NCBI RefSeq assembly: GCF_020151015.1
Contig: NZ_CP083746.1
Span: 1,393,001 to 1,457,000 of the forward strand
Direction: 5' to 3'
Origin: Pseudomonas sp. p1(2021b)
GTDB taxonomy: Bacteria > Pseudomonadota > Gammaproteobacteria > Pseudomonadales > Pseudomonadaceae
Length of the DNA: 64,000 nt
The notes under the pieces: model-generated
What the model was told of the DNA's origin: nothing
Seen by the model: only the letters and a program-made list of their open reading frames with translations
The model's database searches: none
Position numbers and translations under genes: made by a program
In this document: piece by piece, positions 9,726 through 19,017 of the stretch
Numbering within the stretch: position 1 is the first letter of the stretch
Layout: each line of letters begins with the position of its first letter

Positions 9726-12152
9726 ATGGCTGGTTATTCAGAAGATGAACTCGTCAGTTGGATGAAAGAAAAAAGCAGGATGTTCGATTGGGGCATGATT
9801 GCGGTCATGGACCGTGCCAAGACCAATCGCCTGCTGGTACAGGAATATATCAGGCACTTCGAGGAAGATGCCTATCTGCCGCCACAATCCGGTGAGATCA
9901 ACACGGATGGTAGGTGGCTGAACAGGATCGAAAACGCCATCCTGGATATACCGAGGTTGTCATTCGAAAACGCCAACCTGCAGAACTCCAAAGCGCGTCT
10001 GCGCATGGCAATGGTCGGTGGTAACCGGGTTCGCCTGGAAAAAAGAGGCAGCGCCATAGAGGTACGACGCATCGATCAGTATGGCCCTCAACAGCGGCCA
10101 GAACTGGAGATGGACCTGTACCTGCCTGACGTACCTGGCAGCGTGGACGAGGGGGGCAGTATTTTCCTGGATCTGAAAGACTGCAAGGACTTCCTGTTCA
10201 CGTTTGCCGGCTCGTCTGATGAGCAGCGCGACATGGGCGAATTCTTCAAGCAGAAGTTCCATGAGTTGGAAGCGGCCAAGCGTATTTATCACCTGGGGCG
10301 CATCGAGCGTGGGCTTGCTGATCTGATGCGCCCGGACAGGTTCTTTTTGCGTACACAACCGCGCGATGAGCTGGTCAGGGATGGTGACGGCGCGGTGGTC
10401 ACTTTCATTCGTTTGGAAGGGGACGATTCCGGCTCGATCCCAACATCGAACGATACGTTCAAATACATGATTCCCAACGACGCGGGTAAAGATTATTCCG
10501 CGGCGGTGGCGATCGGGAGCGAGCGGTTGGCCATTTCGCAGATGGTGCTGGCGCTGCAGGCGATCATTCCGGAAGCGGCATTCAAGACAGAATACAAACA
10601 AGAAAACGGTCGACGTGTATTCACTGGCGCCACCCTGACCAACGGGACGCTGGCTGTCCAAGAGCAGGAATTCACAATCGATGGGTTCGAGCAATTCGAA
10701 GACCTGGTCGCGTCCTACCGTCTAGATGAATGCATCTGTGATATTTCGGATCGACTGCAGGTCAAGATGGATGCCAGTGGAAAGAAAATAGAGCTGAAAT
10801 GCACGCTCCAAGGCGTGGCCGAAGGCCAGTTGTTGAGCTTGGCCAGTGAGTCTGGCCAGTTCGAAGAGCTTGTAAGGGCATTCAAGATTGACTTGAGTCA
10901 TCTTTTTGAGGTGCGGCGCGACCCTTATCAGTATGAAGTGACGGCCTCCTATGATTTTAGTTCGGAAGAGGGTGGGCAGTTAAAGAACACGTCGTTCGAC
11001 TTCAAAGTGATTCAGGAGGCGGACTTGCGTGGCGACACAAGCCGTACGATGTCGAATGCAGGGCAGCGCACCCGTAGTCTTTGGGATCAGCTCATGGAAG
11101 CCATCGCTCGATTGATCATCAAGATTACAGAAGGCATTCGTCTGTCGCTCTCCGGTACGGTCGAACAGATCGGTGGAAAGCAGAGCTTTCGTGGCGTGCT
11201 GGAGGAGAGCTTCAAGAAAAGCTTCTCGCTGAGTAGCCCCCTCAAAGCGCTCATCAAGGAAACGGTGAAGCTCAATTTCGGCAATGCGATTATCAATGAC
11301 CAGCATCATTTGCCTCTGGACGCGGTCACTTTCGGTAAGGTCAACCCTGAGCTGACCCATTTTGTCATCGATGATCTCGAGCCCGTCATGGCGGCCGGTG
11401 CGACCCGGCAGTTCAAGACCATCCCCGCCATGGACGGTCTGCAATGGCAGGTTGAACCGAAGGAGGGCGTTGGATCGATCGATCCGGTAACAGGCCTCTA
11501 CACGGCGCCGGAGGTCGGGAGTTTCGACGATGTATTCGTTCGCGGGCGTGTCATCGCCAAGGGCAAGGATTTCGAGAGCTCCGCCCTGCTGACCGTAGTG
11601 CGTTCGAACCTGATGCTGAACCCCTTGGTGGTGACGACTTGGCTAGATAGCGAGGTCGAGTTGCAAGCCGGTGCGCTGGGGGCGGTGGGTAATTTGGAAT
11701 GGTGTATCGAAAATGCCGACCCCCACGGATCATTCAAAACCCCTGGCGCATCCACGGCGAACATGACGTATGTCACAAATGCCCAGGGCGAGAAACCATC
11801 GAAAGCTTTTTATATCGATGAAGTGTCAGTGCGTGACACAGACACCGGGGAAAAGCGCACGATGCTCATTATCATCAAGGACGACTACGGCCCACCTTTG
11901 ACAGTGAGCACCACGCTCGATGCCGACTCGCATTCGCTCACGCTCAAAGCAATAGAATTTGATGAGGATGTAACGGAAGAGACTGACTGGGTCATCCGGC
12001 AGGGGCCGGGGAAACTCGAAGACAACCGCTATATCGCTGATGAGACATCCCGTGAGCCGTTCGCGGTCATCACGGCGGCCTACATAGGCGGCAGGAGAAC
12101 CTATGAAGGGTTCGTTATCGTACCGCTGCCATTGTCGCGCCAAGGCCTGTAG
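9726..12152 (+). CDS. Large accessory protein A: putative TULIP/P47-like region plus three Ig-like modules
   Basis: 808 aa without signal peptide or membrane segment. Residues 1-535 form a long region with an N-terminal 'DWGMIAVMDRAKTNRLLVQE' (21-40), 'IPRLSFENANL' (75-85), 'GDGAVVTFIRLEG' (220-232) and 'YSAAVAIGSERL' (257-268). This layout resembles the TULIP fold of clostridial P47/OrfX proteins, but that is my inference from pattern, not an alignment. Three Ig-like modules follow (about 541-626, 627-717, 722-802), each with a core Trp (LQWQV, LEWCI, TDWVI); the first has 'GSIDPVTGLYTAP'. It is a paralogue of the next gene. Base composition is lower in GC than in neighbouring core genes. 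The start follows AGAGGGACGC. A 331-base gap separates it from the next gene. Confidence 0.85.
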   Translation: MAGYSEDELVSWMKEKSRMFDWGMIAVMDRAKTNRLLVQEYIRHFEEDAYLPPQSGEINTDGRWLNRIENAILDIPRLSFENANLQNSKARLRMAMVGGNRVRLEKRGSAIEVRRIDQYGPQQRPELEMDLYLPDVPGSVDEGGSIFLDLKDCKDFLFTFAGSSDEQRDMGEFFKQKFHELEAAKRIYHLGRIERGLADLMRPDRFFLRTQPRDELVRDGDGAVVTFIRLEGDDSGSIPTSNDTFKYMIPNDAGKDYSAAVAIGSERLAISQMVLALQAIIPEAAFKTEYKQENGRRVFTGATLTNGTLAVQEQEFTIDGFEQFEDLVASYRLDECICDISDRLQVKMDASGKKIELKCTLQGVAEGQLLSLASESGQFEELVRAFKIDLSHLFEVRRDPYQYEVTASYDFSSEEGGQLKNTSFDFKVIQEADLRGDTSRTMSNAGQRTRSLWDQLMEAIARLIIKITEGIRLSLSGTVEQIGGKQSFRGVLEESFKKSFSLSSPLKALIKETVKLNFGNAIINDQHHLPLDAVTFGKVNPELTHFVIDDLEPVMAAGATRQFKTIPAMDGLQWQVEPKEGVGSIDPVTGLYTAPEVGSFDDVFVRGRVIAKGKDFESSALLTVVRSNLMLNPLVVTTWLDSEVELQAGALGAVGNLEWCIENADPHGSFKTPGASTANMTYVTNAQGEKPSKAFYIDEVSVRDTDTGEKRTMLIIIKDDYGPPLTVSTTLDADSHSLTLKAIEFDEDVTEETDWVIRQGPGKLEDNRYIADETSREPFAVITAAYIGGRRTYEGFVIVPLPLSRQGL

Positions 12153-12173
12153 GACACTCCGCGACTTCCAATC

Positions 12174-12196
12174 GCCGCCCCTCGAAGAGGGGCGGC
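12174..12196 (+). terminator. Hairpin after gene A, possible terminator without T-tract
   Basis: A perfect 10-bp stem GCCGCCCCTC / GAGGGGCGGC with a 3-base loop lies 21 bases after the stop of gene A. It lacks a T-run, so it may be a transcript-end stabiliser or a weak terminator. Confidence 0.5.
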
Positions 12197-12398
12197 CTCG
12201 CTTGATCGACTGATCGAGGCTCGATGGCATGCTCTGTTCCGGTGCTGCCTGACGAGCCTGCCGAACACGCTTCAGGCCACCGTTCATGATGTGCTTGGAC
12301 ACGTTCCCTACCCGCCATGCGTTCGCTGACGCTGCTCATGGGGGACTACGCTTTTCGTACAGCCCCTATTAGTTCAGCCAGTTTTCCATTTCTTCATC

Positions 12399-12426
12399 TT
12401 GAGCAAGAGTAAATAGGCTCGATAAC
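12399..12426 (+). promoter_or_regulatory. Weak sigma-70 promoter candidate for the B-C-D operon
   Basis: TTGAGC, a 16-base spacer and GATAAC stand about 58 bases before the start of gene B. The match is only partial. Confidence 0.3.
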
Positions 12427-12483
12427 GCGGCGTTTGAGGCTCGTTATTGGGAGTCGATTTTTTACGTCTATCAAGGGGGGAAC

Positions 12484-14943
12484 ATGTCGGCCTATTCCGA
12501 AGAAGAATTGGTGCAGTGGCTAAAAGAAGAAAGCAAGATGTTCGATTGGGGCATGATCGCGGTCATGGATCGCGCCAAGGCCAATCGCCTGCTGATTCAG
12601 GAATATATCAGGCATTTCCAGGACGGCTCTTATCTTGCGCCGCAGTCAGGTGAAGTCACGACTGGCGGCTCATGGCGGAACACGATCGAGAATGCGCTGC
12701 TGGATGTGCCGCGGCTGTCCTTTGAAAACGCCAACCTGCAGAACGCCAAGGCGCGCCTGCACATGGCAATGGTCAGCGGTAACCGCGTACGTCTGGAGAA
12801 ACAAACAAACTGGGAAGTGCGCCGTATAGATCAGTATGGCCCCCAACAACGCCCGGAATTGGACATGGACCTTGAACTGTCCAATGTGCCAGGCAATGTC
12901 GGAGAAGATGGAAGCATTTACCTCGACCTCAAGGACTGTTCGGCTTTTTCGTTCGGCTTTGCAGGGTCGTCCGATGAACAGACTGACATGGGGGCGTTCT
13001 TCAAGAACAAGTTCGAAGCGCTGGATGACGAAAAGCGTATCTATCGTCTGGGCCGCATCGAGCAAGGGGATAACGAATTATTGCGCCCAGATCGTTTCCT
13101 TCTGCGCACCCAAGCGCGTGACCCGCAGGCCAAGGACGGTGATGGCGCGGTGATCAGTTTCATCCGCATGGAAGGCGACCAGGATGGCTCGCTTCCCACG
13201 TCGAGCGACACGTTCAGGTATTTGATTCCCAAGGATGCCGATAAAGACTATTCCGCTGCAGTGGCGGTGGTGGGCGAGCGTATCGCGTTGGTGCAATTGA
13301 CTCAGTCGTTGCAAAAGAGCATTGAAGGCGCGCGCTTCGAAAATAGATATGAGGACATCGGCACCAGGCGGGTGGTCGTGGGGGCGGATCTTACACAGGG
13401 TCAACTGAGCATTCCGGGTGTAGGGGAGCGCGTCATAGAGTTCGAAGATGCGCTCGAAGGCATGAGTGCGACGTATAAAACTGGCGACATCGTTTGCGAC
13501 CTCAGCGATAACTTGGAAATACGCCTTCTTCCAGGCGGGAAAGGGATAGTCGTCAAGGGCGGGCTGAACGGGAGCGTACCGTTTAGATTCAAAGGTATCG
13601 ATATCGGGGACTGGGATGACCAGCAGAAGCCGATCGCCACGCTTCTCATCAACGCGATGGTCGGTCACTTGTTCGCGATCGAAAAACTGCCTTATGAATA
13701 CGCGTTCGAAGCGACCTATATCCTGGACGATGTGCGGGGTGAGCTGCAGAATGTGGCGTTCGATATCACTGCTCTTCGCGAGCCGACACTCCCTCCTGTG
13801 AGGAGGCCGCCTGGAGAGTGGGATGACCCTGAGTTCCCCGGGTTTGAAGACATCCAAAAGCTCATTGCCTATTTGCTTCTGGGCCTTGCGGGCATGGTTG
13901 CGAAAATGGTCGCGGAGGTCCAAGAGGTCGTCGCTGGCCCGGACCTGAGTTTAGGGGCGAATATCGAAGATGCACTGAATAAGAGTTTTGCTGTTTCCGC
14001 GTCGATAGATGACCTGATCGATAAGACGATCAAGTTGAATTTCAATAACGCGATCCTCCGCGACAAGACTCGAATTCCCCGAGATGTCGTCGCCTTCGGC
14101 AAGGTCAACCCCACGCTCACCCGTTTCGTTGTCGACGATCTGGAGCCGGTACTCGCCGCCGGGCAGAAGAAAACGTTCCGGACCGTCCCCGCCAGATCTG
14201 ACGTGGTCTGGAGCGTCGAGCCAGAGGGCTGCGGGAACATCGACCCGAAAACGGGGGAATATACCGCGCCTGTTGTCGACGATATCGACGGCTCGTTCAT
14301 TCGTGCGCGTGTGATCGCCAGGGCGAAAGACGCCGAGAGCTCGGCATTGGTCACCGTGGTACGGCATGGCCTGATGTTGAACCCCTTGGTGGTGACGACG
14401 TGGCTAGGTAGCGAGGTCGAGTTGCAAGCCGGTGCGCTGGGAGCGGTGGGTAACTTGGAATGGCGTATCGAAAATGCCGACCCCCACGGTTCATTCAAAA
14501 CCCCGGGCGCATCGACGGCGAACATGACGTATGTCGCACACCCGCAGGGCGAGTATCCACCGAAAGCTTTTTACATCGATGAAGTGTCGGTGCATGAGCC
14601 AGACACCGGAGAAAGGCGCACGATGCTCATTATTATCAAGGACAACAACGGCCCGGCCTTGACAGTGAGCACCACGATCGATGCCGACTCACCTTCGCTC
14701 ACGCTAAAAGCAATTGAATATATCGACGATGTCACGGAATACACGGATTGGGTCATCCGGCAGGGACCGGGGAAACTCGAAGACAACCGCTATATCGCTG
14801 ATGAGACGTCCAGTGAACCGTTCGCGGTCATCACGGCGGCCTACATAGACGGCAGGAGAACCTATGAAGGGCTCGTTATCGTACCGCTGCCACTGTCCAA
14901 GAATAATCGGGCACTCGCTGCCCTTTGCAAGGAGGCTTGCTGA
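12484..14943 (+). CDS. Large accessory protein B, tandem paralogue of A
   Basis: 819 aa with the same architecture as protein A: an N-terminal region with 'DWGMIAVMDRAKANRLLIQE', 'VPRLSFENANLQ', 'GDGAVISFIRMEG' and 'YSAAVAVVGERI', then three Ig-like modules (cores 'VVWSVEP', 'LEWRIEN', 'TDWVIRQ'; 'NIDPKTGEYTAP' in the first). The N-terminal 270 residues are similar to A and the middle (about 280-440) is strongly diverged. From 14371 onward the DNA is nearly identical to 11608-12140 of gene A. There is no signal peptide. The start follows AAGGGGGGAAC. The stop is 2 bases before the start of gene C, indicating an operon. Confidence 0.85.
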   Translation: MSAYSEEELVQWLKEESKMFDWGMIAVMDRAKANRLLIQEYIRHFQDGSYLAPQSGEVTTGGSWRNTIENALLDVPRLSFENANLQNAKARLHMAMVSGNRVRLEKQTNWEVRRIDQYGPQQRPELDMDLELSNVPGNVGEDGSIYLDLKDCSAFSFGFAGSSDEQTDMGAFFKNKFEALDDEKRIYRLGRIEQGDNELLRPDRFLLRTQARDPQAKDGDGAVISFIRMEGDQDGSLPTSSDTFRYLIPKDADKDYSAAVAVVGERIALVQLTQSLQKSIEGARFENRYEDIGTRRVVVGADLTQGQLSIPGVGERVIEFEDALEGMSATYKTGDIVCDLSDNLEIRLLPGGKGIVVKGGLNGSVPFRFKGIDIGDWDDQQKPIATLLINAMVGHLFAIEKLPYEYAFEATYILDDVRGELQNVAFDITALREPTLPPVRRPPGEWDDPEFPGFEDIQKLIAYLLLGLAGMVAKMVAEVQEVVAGPDLSLGANIEDALNKSFAVSASIDDLIDKTIKLNFNNAILRDKTRIPRDVVAFGKVNPTLTRFVVDDLEPVLAAGQKKTFRTVPARSDVVWSVEPEGCGNIDPKTGEYTAPVVDDIDGSFIRARVIARAKDAESSALVTVVRHGLMLNPLVVTTWLGSEVELQAGALGAVGNLEWRIENADPHGSFKTPGASTANMTYVAHPQGEYPPKAFYIDEVSVHEPDTGERRTMLIIIKDNNGPALTVSTTIDADSPSLTLKAIEYIDDVTEYTDWVIRQGPGKLEDNRYIADETSSEPFAVITAAYIDGRRTYEGLVIVPLPLSKNNRALAALCKEAC

Positions 14944-14945
14944 AT

Positions 14946-17180
14946 ATGATGTATACCATAAACCCCGAACTGATCGAATGGATGAGCAATCATGGCCTGC
15001 ATGGCTATGATGGCTTGACGACACTCTCGGAAGGGCAACTCAATGCCACACTGGCGGAACAACATCGGCGGCGCTTGAGCCGCGAAAAAGTGCTGACGAA
15101 TATCACCGGTACACTGCCCATCAAAGATACCAATACTACGTATTCTCTGGCGGGCTACCAGATGTCGGCGCCTGCCTTGGAGCTGTCCAGCCTCAACAAG
15201 TTCGGCATCACCAGCCAGTTGGATAGCGGCCTGTTGGTCGAGCACACCTCATCCTCGCCGGTATCGATCAGGGCTGTATCGCAACACGACGCGCTGGACC
15301 CAATGGAACAGACGTGTGATTTGCCGCTTCTACCTACGCTTGCACATTCACTGTTGGAGCTGGACGTGGCCAACGGCGAGCGCATGCTTCTTGGCCTGGG
15401 GGACGGTCCGGTGCTGCGTCAGCACGGCGGTAAGTTCATCCAGCAATACATGCAGGACCACGCGGAGCGCAACGAGCCCTACGTGCTGGCAAGCCTGGGG
15501 CGGGACGCGGACAACGCGCTGGCTATCAAGCAGATCGACCTGCGGACACAAGAGGATGCCGAGACGGGACACCGCGATCTGCTGCTATGGGCCGCGACCC
15601 AGCAGGGGAAGGTCGGCAAGCTTCCGTCGGATGTGCATGTTCCCGGGCTCGACCCTGCCGTGAACACGGTCCTGGCCAGCGCTCGCCTGGTGCATCGTGT
15701 CAGCTATGGCCGAGGCCTGACCGGTCTGCTGGAGGGCGGTACGTTCGAAGAGCAGCGCGATAGCGAGAACATGCTGGTCGGCCTGCGCGCCACTGCGGGC
15801 TCTTTGACCGTTCCGGCCTCTCGCTATACCAGTACCGGGTACTCCTTCGAATGTGATGCCTTCACGGTTCCGGCGAGAGATGGCCTCTCGGTTACTTTTG
15901 AAGCAGATGAAGTCAACCAGGCCTGGAAATCGCAGTGTACCGTCGCCTTGCGCTACAAACCCCTGGGTGGTAAGGAAACCGAGGAGTGCCAGGCTACGTT
16001 CGACCTCGACCTGGGCCATCGTTTCACTTTGCTCAAGGCCCCCGAGCAACAAAAGGGCGTTCTGCAGGGGCAGTTGTACTCGCCTTGGGAGCGCGATGCG
16101 CAAGTGGTTGCAACCCGCGGCTTGCCGCAGCTCTCCGATGACGAGCGTGCCCAGATCGAAGAGTTCATCGCCCATGTGGTCAAGCGTGCGATCGTCACTG
16201 GCCTGTCGAAGAATCTGGCAGCCGATGCGCCGGAGCGCTGGCTGGCGAATACGCAAGTGGGGCTGGACACGGACGTGTTCCTGCGCGCCGCCGATGTGGC
16301 GGGCAAGACAGACGTCGCCATGATCACCACGCCGACGGAATTCACCATCGAGCCCAGCACGGCGGTTGTGCTGGCGGGCGAATCCTGTGAGCTGCGCATC
16401 GTCCCGCCTCGAGAGAATGTCCGTTGGTACGTCGAACGCCTGCCTGTCAGCGCTGAAGATGCTGGAGCGATGTATCCGGAGGACGGCCCAACAAGCACCT
16501 ATTGGGCTGCGTTGCCCGACGCCTTGAAGGGCAAGCCGAGCAAAGTGCTGGTGATCGCTGCCGATGTATCGAGCAATACCGTGCTGGCTTCTGCCTTGGT
16601 GACCACTGTTTCTCGGGTCGTTACCGTGAACCCCATGATCCATGCCTGTGACGGGGGGGATGAACTCCTCTTGACCGCCGGTTCGCTGGGGGGAGGTGAG
16701 CTGGACTGGAAGATCCTCGACCCCGTGGAGAGCAAGAGCGGTTCGCTGACGCCTGAAGAGGGTGGTAAGCGTTGCCGCTATGAAGCGAAAGCAGTGGAGG
16801 GCACAACCTATTTCATTGAGCGGATCCAGGTCGAGGATAGGAAAACCAAGGATCGTTGTACGGTCCATGTATTGGTTTTGCCCTCTTCCAAAAGCAACGT
16901 AGTGGTGCAGCTCAAGGCGCCACCTGGGGAGGACGGTAGTTTCGAGTTGGTCGGCGAGCGGTACGGAGCTGAGCTGGAAGAGGCGCAGTGGTGGTTGCCG
17001 ATCGATGGCCAAGGCCGTTTCGTCGATGGACGCTATGTACCGCCTGAAGCCAACGAGGCGGGGTTCGTCTTGATATTCGTGAAAGGTCTCGATGGGAGCA
17101 GGACCGTCGAGGGTCATTTGATCCTGCCCTGGCCGTTGACCGATTTTCCGGAGCTTATCGAAAAGCTGACAGCGCGATGA
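14946..17180 (+). CDS. Large accessory protein C, distant member of the A/B family
   Basis: 744 aa. It starts at an ATG 10 bases after a strong AAGGAGG site; a second ATG follows directly. The N-terminus 'GYDGLTTLSEGQLNATLAEQ' matches the spacing of 'DWGMIAVMDRAKTNRLLVQE' in A, and 'GHRDLLLWAATQQG' followed by 'NTVLASARLVHRV' matches the strand pair found in A, B and D. The C-terminal third holds three Ig-like modules with cores 'VRWYVER', 'LDWKILD' and 'AQWWLPI', the last ending in 'GRFVDGRYVPP'. There is no signal peptide. It lies in an operon with B and D. Function unknown; a TULIP/P47-like fold is inference. Confidence 0.82.
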   Translation: MMYTINPELIEWMSNHGLHGYDGLTTLSEGQLNATLAEQHRRRLSREKVLTNITGTLPIKDTNTTYSLAGYQMSAPALELSSLNKFGITSQLDSGLLVEHTSSSPVSIRAVSQHDALDPMEQTCDLPLLPTLAHSLLELDVANGERMLLGLGDGPVLRQHGGKFIQQYMQDHAERNEPYVLASLGRDADNALAIKQIDLRTQEDAETGHRDLLLWAATQQGKVGKLPSDVHVPGLDPAVNTVLASARLVHRVSYGRGLTGLLEGGTFEEQRDSENMLVGLRATAGSLTVPASRYTSTGYSFECDAFTVPARDGLSVTFEADEVNQAWKSQCTVALRYKPLGGKETEECQATFDLDLGHRFTLLKAPEQQKGVLQGQLYSPWERDAQVVATRGLPQLSDDERAQIEEFIAHVVKRAIVTGLSKNLAADAPERWLANTQVGLDTDVFLRAADVAGKTDVAMITTPTEFTIEPSTAVVLAGESCELRIVPPRENVRWYVERLPVSAEDAGAMYPEDGPTSTYWAALPDALKGKPSKVLVIAADVSSNTVLASALVTTVSRVVTVNPMIHACDGGDELLLTAGSLGGGELDWKILDPVESKSGSLTPEEGGKRCRYEAKAVEGTTYFIERIQVEDRKTKDRCTVHVLVLPSSKSNVVVQLKAPPGEDGSFELVGERYGAELEEAQWWLPIDGQGRFVDGRYVPPEANEAGFVLIFVKGLDGSRTVEGHLILPWPLTDFPELIEKLTAR

Positions 17181-17226
17181 ACGCGTGCTCGTTCATTGCT
17201 GATTCCCATCCATGGAGGTTCGGAAA

Positions 17227-18951
17227 ATGTCCGGCAACTCTCTCGAGCGTGTGCTCGAAACAATGAAAGAAATCAACGTGACCCTGGGGTGGGGCGCGTT
17301 GGTGGTTTACAGCCGCGGCTGCTTGAACGCGCTGATCGAGCGACACTACGTGGAGCGCTTGGGCCAGTGGAATTGCCTGCCGCGCTTCGATGCGACGATC
17401 GAACGGGAAGACGGGGGCCTGACCCACGCGCAGGCAATCGAATTCGGCGTGCCGACGTTGTCTTTCGCCAGCGCCACGACCGGTGACAACCGCGTACAGG
17501 TGAGCCTGCCGATCTTGTCGGGGGCCTACAGGCACGAGTCGCTGCGCGCTGACGACAAGTTGCACTATTTCCTCATCAACGAAGCCATGGGCTTTACCTT
17601 GGACGTCGATGTGGCGCTGGACGTGGCTGTCATTGCCGGACACCACGTGCTCAGGCTGGACTTGCGCAACGCGCTCGATGCGCGTTGCAACCTGGGCCTG
17701 GGGGCCGTTTACGACGAGCGCCTGGCGTTTGAACTGCTGCGCTGGCTGGGCAACCTGGAAGTGTTCCAGAGCCAATTCGCCCTGGTTGAAATCGATAGCC
17801 AGGGTGAGGATGGCTGGACGCCAACCGAAGTACGGCTCTATACCCAGGCCGCGCCAGCTGCACAGGCCTCTGGTCATGGCGACGGCGCGTTGCTGATGTT
17901 CCTCAAGGTCAAGGGCAGGGGGCGAGAGGGGCTGGCGCCGACACCCAGTTTTCCCTACCTGCTACCGGACGATGGCAGCGAACGCTGTCCCGTTACCGTA
18001 GTGCTGGACCGGAGCCTGGATCATTTGCCGGGTGATGTGTTGGGCAAGTTGTCGTATCAACCGATGCCGTACGCATTCGCCGAGCGAACCAGGCATGAGC
18101 CGTTCGATACAGCGGTATTCGGCAGCCTCGTACCGCAAGGGTTGATACTGACCGTGGCCAAGCCTCGTCACACCTTGCAGGTGGGTACTTCCCATCGCTT
18201 CGTCTTGCATGACCAGCACGGGACGCCTGTCGAGGCCTCGTACTGGTCAGTGGGCGGCCTGGGAGGCCTGGGCGGGCAACCGGGCGAGTATGGCGAAATC
18301 GACCACAAGACGGGCCTTTATCGCGCCATGTCGCTCGAACAGCTCAAGCGGGAGGACCCGGTGATCGTGGTCAACGCCAAGCTGTACCGTGACGATAAGG
18401 TCTATAGCGCCTCGTTACGCGTGCGGATTGCCATCGATCTGTTCGTGTTGCAACCGGAAGTGGCGATCGTGGCGCCAACACGATCCATCGATCTGCAATT
18501 GGCAGGCCCTGGGCCGGGTTATCGGTGGACCTTGCTCGATGAGCCCCACGGTCGACTGGTGCAGCATAATAGCAAGCAGGCGACGTTCGTACCGGACGCC
18601 GTCGTCAGCCGCAAAGGGCTGGCGGTGCAGCAGATTCGTGTCGACAACTACCCGCCTCGCAGGTTTTCGATCGTCATGTCCAATGGGCCCCAGCTGTTGT
18701 CCATCCAGTCCGAGGCGTTTCGCAAGCTCGGCTATCGCGAGTCTTTGCACCTGCAGGAACAGGATCCGAGCTTCATGCCGGAGGCCAAGCGGCGTTGGAG
18801 CCTGTTTGGCATAGGCGAACTGAGCGAGGATGGGCGTTTTACCGCGCCGCCGAACGGCACGCCGGGGTTTTCCGTGGTGACATGTGAAATCGAACACCAG
18901 GGCGTGGTGTTGGCGACCGGTTACAACGTGCTGCAGATCGGCAGGCCGTAG
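17227..18951 (+). CDS. Large accessory protein D, shorter member of the A/B/C family
   Basis: 574 aa. The start at 17227 is preferred over 17212 because a GGAG site lies 9 bases before it. The N-terminus 'GWGALVVYSRGCLNALIERH' aligns with 'DWGMIAVMDRAKTNRLLVQE' of A, 'GVPTLSFASATTGDN' with 'DIPRLSFENANLQNS', and 'GDGALLMFLKVKG' with 'GDGAVVTFIRLEG'. The second half of the long N-terminal region of A and B is missing. Three Ig-like modules remain ('SYWSVGG' with 'EIDHKTGLYRA', 'YRWTLLD', 'RRWSLFG' with 'EDGRFTAPP'). It is the last gene of the B-C-D operon, ahead of a strong terminator. No signal peptide is seen. Confidence 0.82.
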   Translation: MSGNSLERVLETMKEINVTLGWGALVVYSRGCLNALIERHYVERLGQWNCLPRFDATIEREDGGLTHAQAIEFGVPTLSFASATTGDNRVQVSLPILSGAYRHESLRADDKLHYFLINEAMGFTLDVDVALDVAVIAGHHVLRLDLRNALDARCNLGLGAVYDERLAFELLRWLGNLEVFQSQFALVEIDSQGEDGWTPTEVRLYTQAAPAAQASGHGDGALLMFLKVKGRGREGLAPTPSFPYLLPDDGSERCPVTVVLDRSLDHLPGDVLGKLSYQPMPYAFAERTRHEPFDTAVFGSLVPQGLILTVAKPRHTLQVGTSHRFVLHDQHGTPVEASYWSVGGLGGLGGQPGEYGEIDHKTGLYRAMSLEQLKREDPVIVVNAKLYRDDKVYSASLRVRIAIDLFVLQPEVAIVAPTRSIDLQLAGPGPGYRWTLLDEPHGRLVQHNSKQATFVPDAVVSRKGLAVQQIRVDNYPPRRFSIVMSNGPQLLSIQSEAFRKLGYRESLHLQEQDPSFMPEAKRRWSLFGIGELSEDGRFTAPPNGTPGFSVVTCEIEHQGVVLATGYNVLQIGRP

Positions 18952-18982
18952 CCCGGCCTGGGCGGTTCTGCCAAGCCACTGA

Positions 18983-19015
18983 CCCGCATCCACACCCAGT
19001 GGATGCGGGTTTTTT
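18983..19015. terminator. Intrinsic terminator after the accessory operon
   Basis: The 11-bp stem CCCGCATCCAC / GTGGATGCGGG with a 5-base loop is followed by a T-run. It lies between converging genes D and 19018. Confidence 0.88.
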
Positions 19016-19017
19016 CG

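Larger units (their letters stand above)
12153..12483. other. 331-base gap between paralogues A and B
   Basis: No convincing gene is seen. It holds a hairpin (12174-12196) near the left end and a weak promoter candidate near the right end. The left part is GC-rich and the last 120 bases are AT-rich, as expected for a promoter region of the following operon. Confidence 0.5.

Noticed and set aside
9505..18951. Prophage or integrative element inserted at tRNA-Gly
   Set aside because: There is no integrase, no phage structural gene and no copy of the tRNA 3' end on the far side of the block.
9726..18951. Tc insecticidal toxin complex or Rhs locus
   Set aside because: No YD repeats, no RHS core and far shorter proteins than TcA/TcB.
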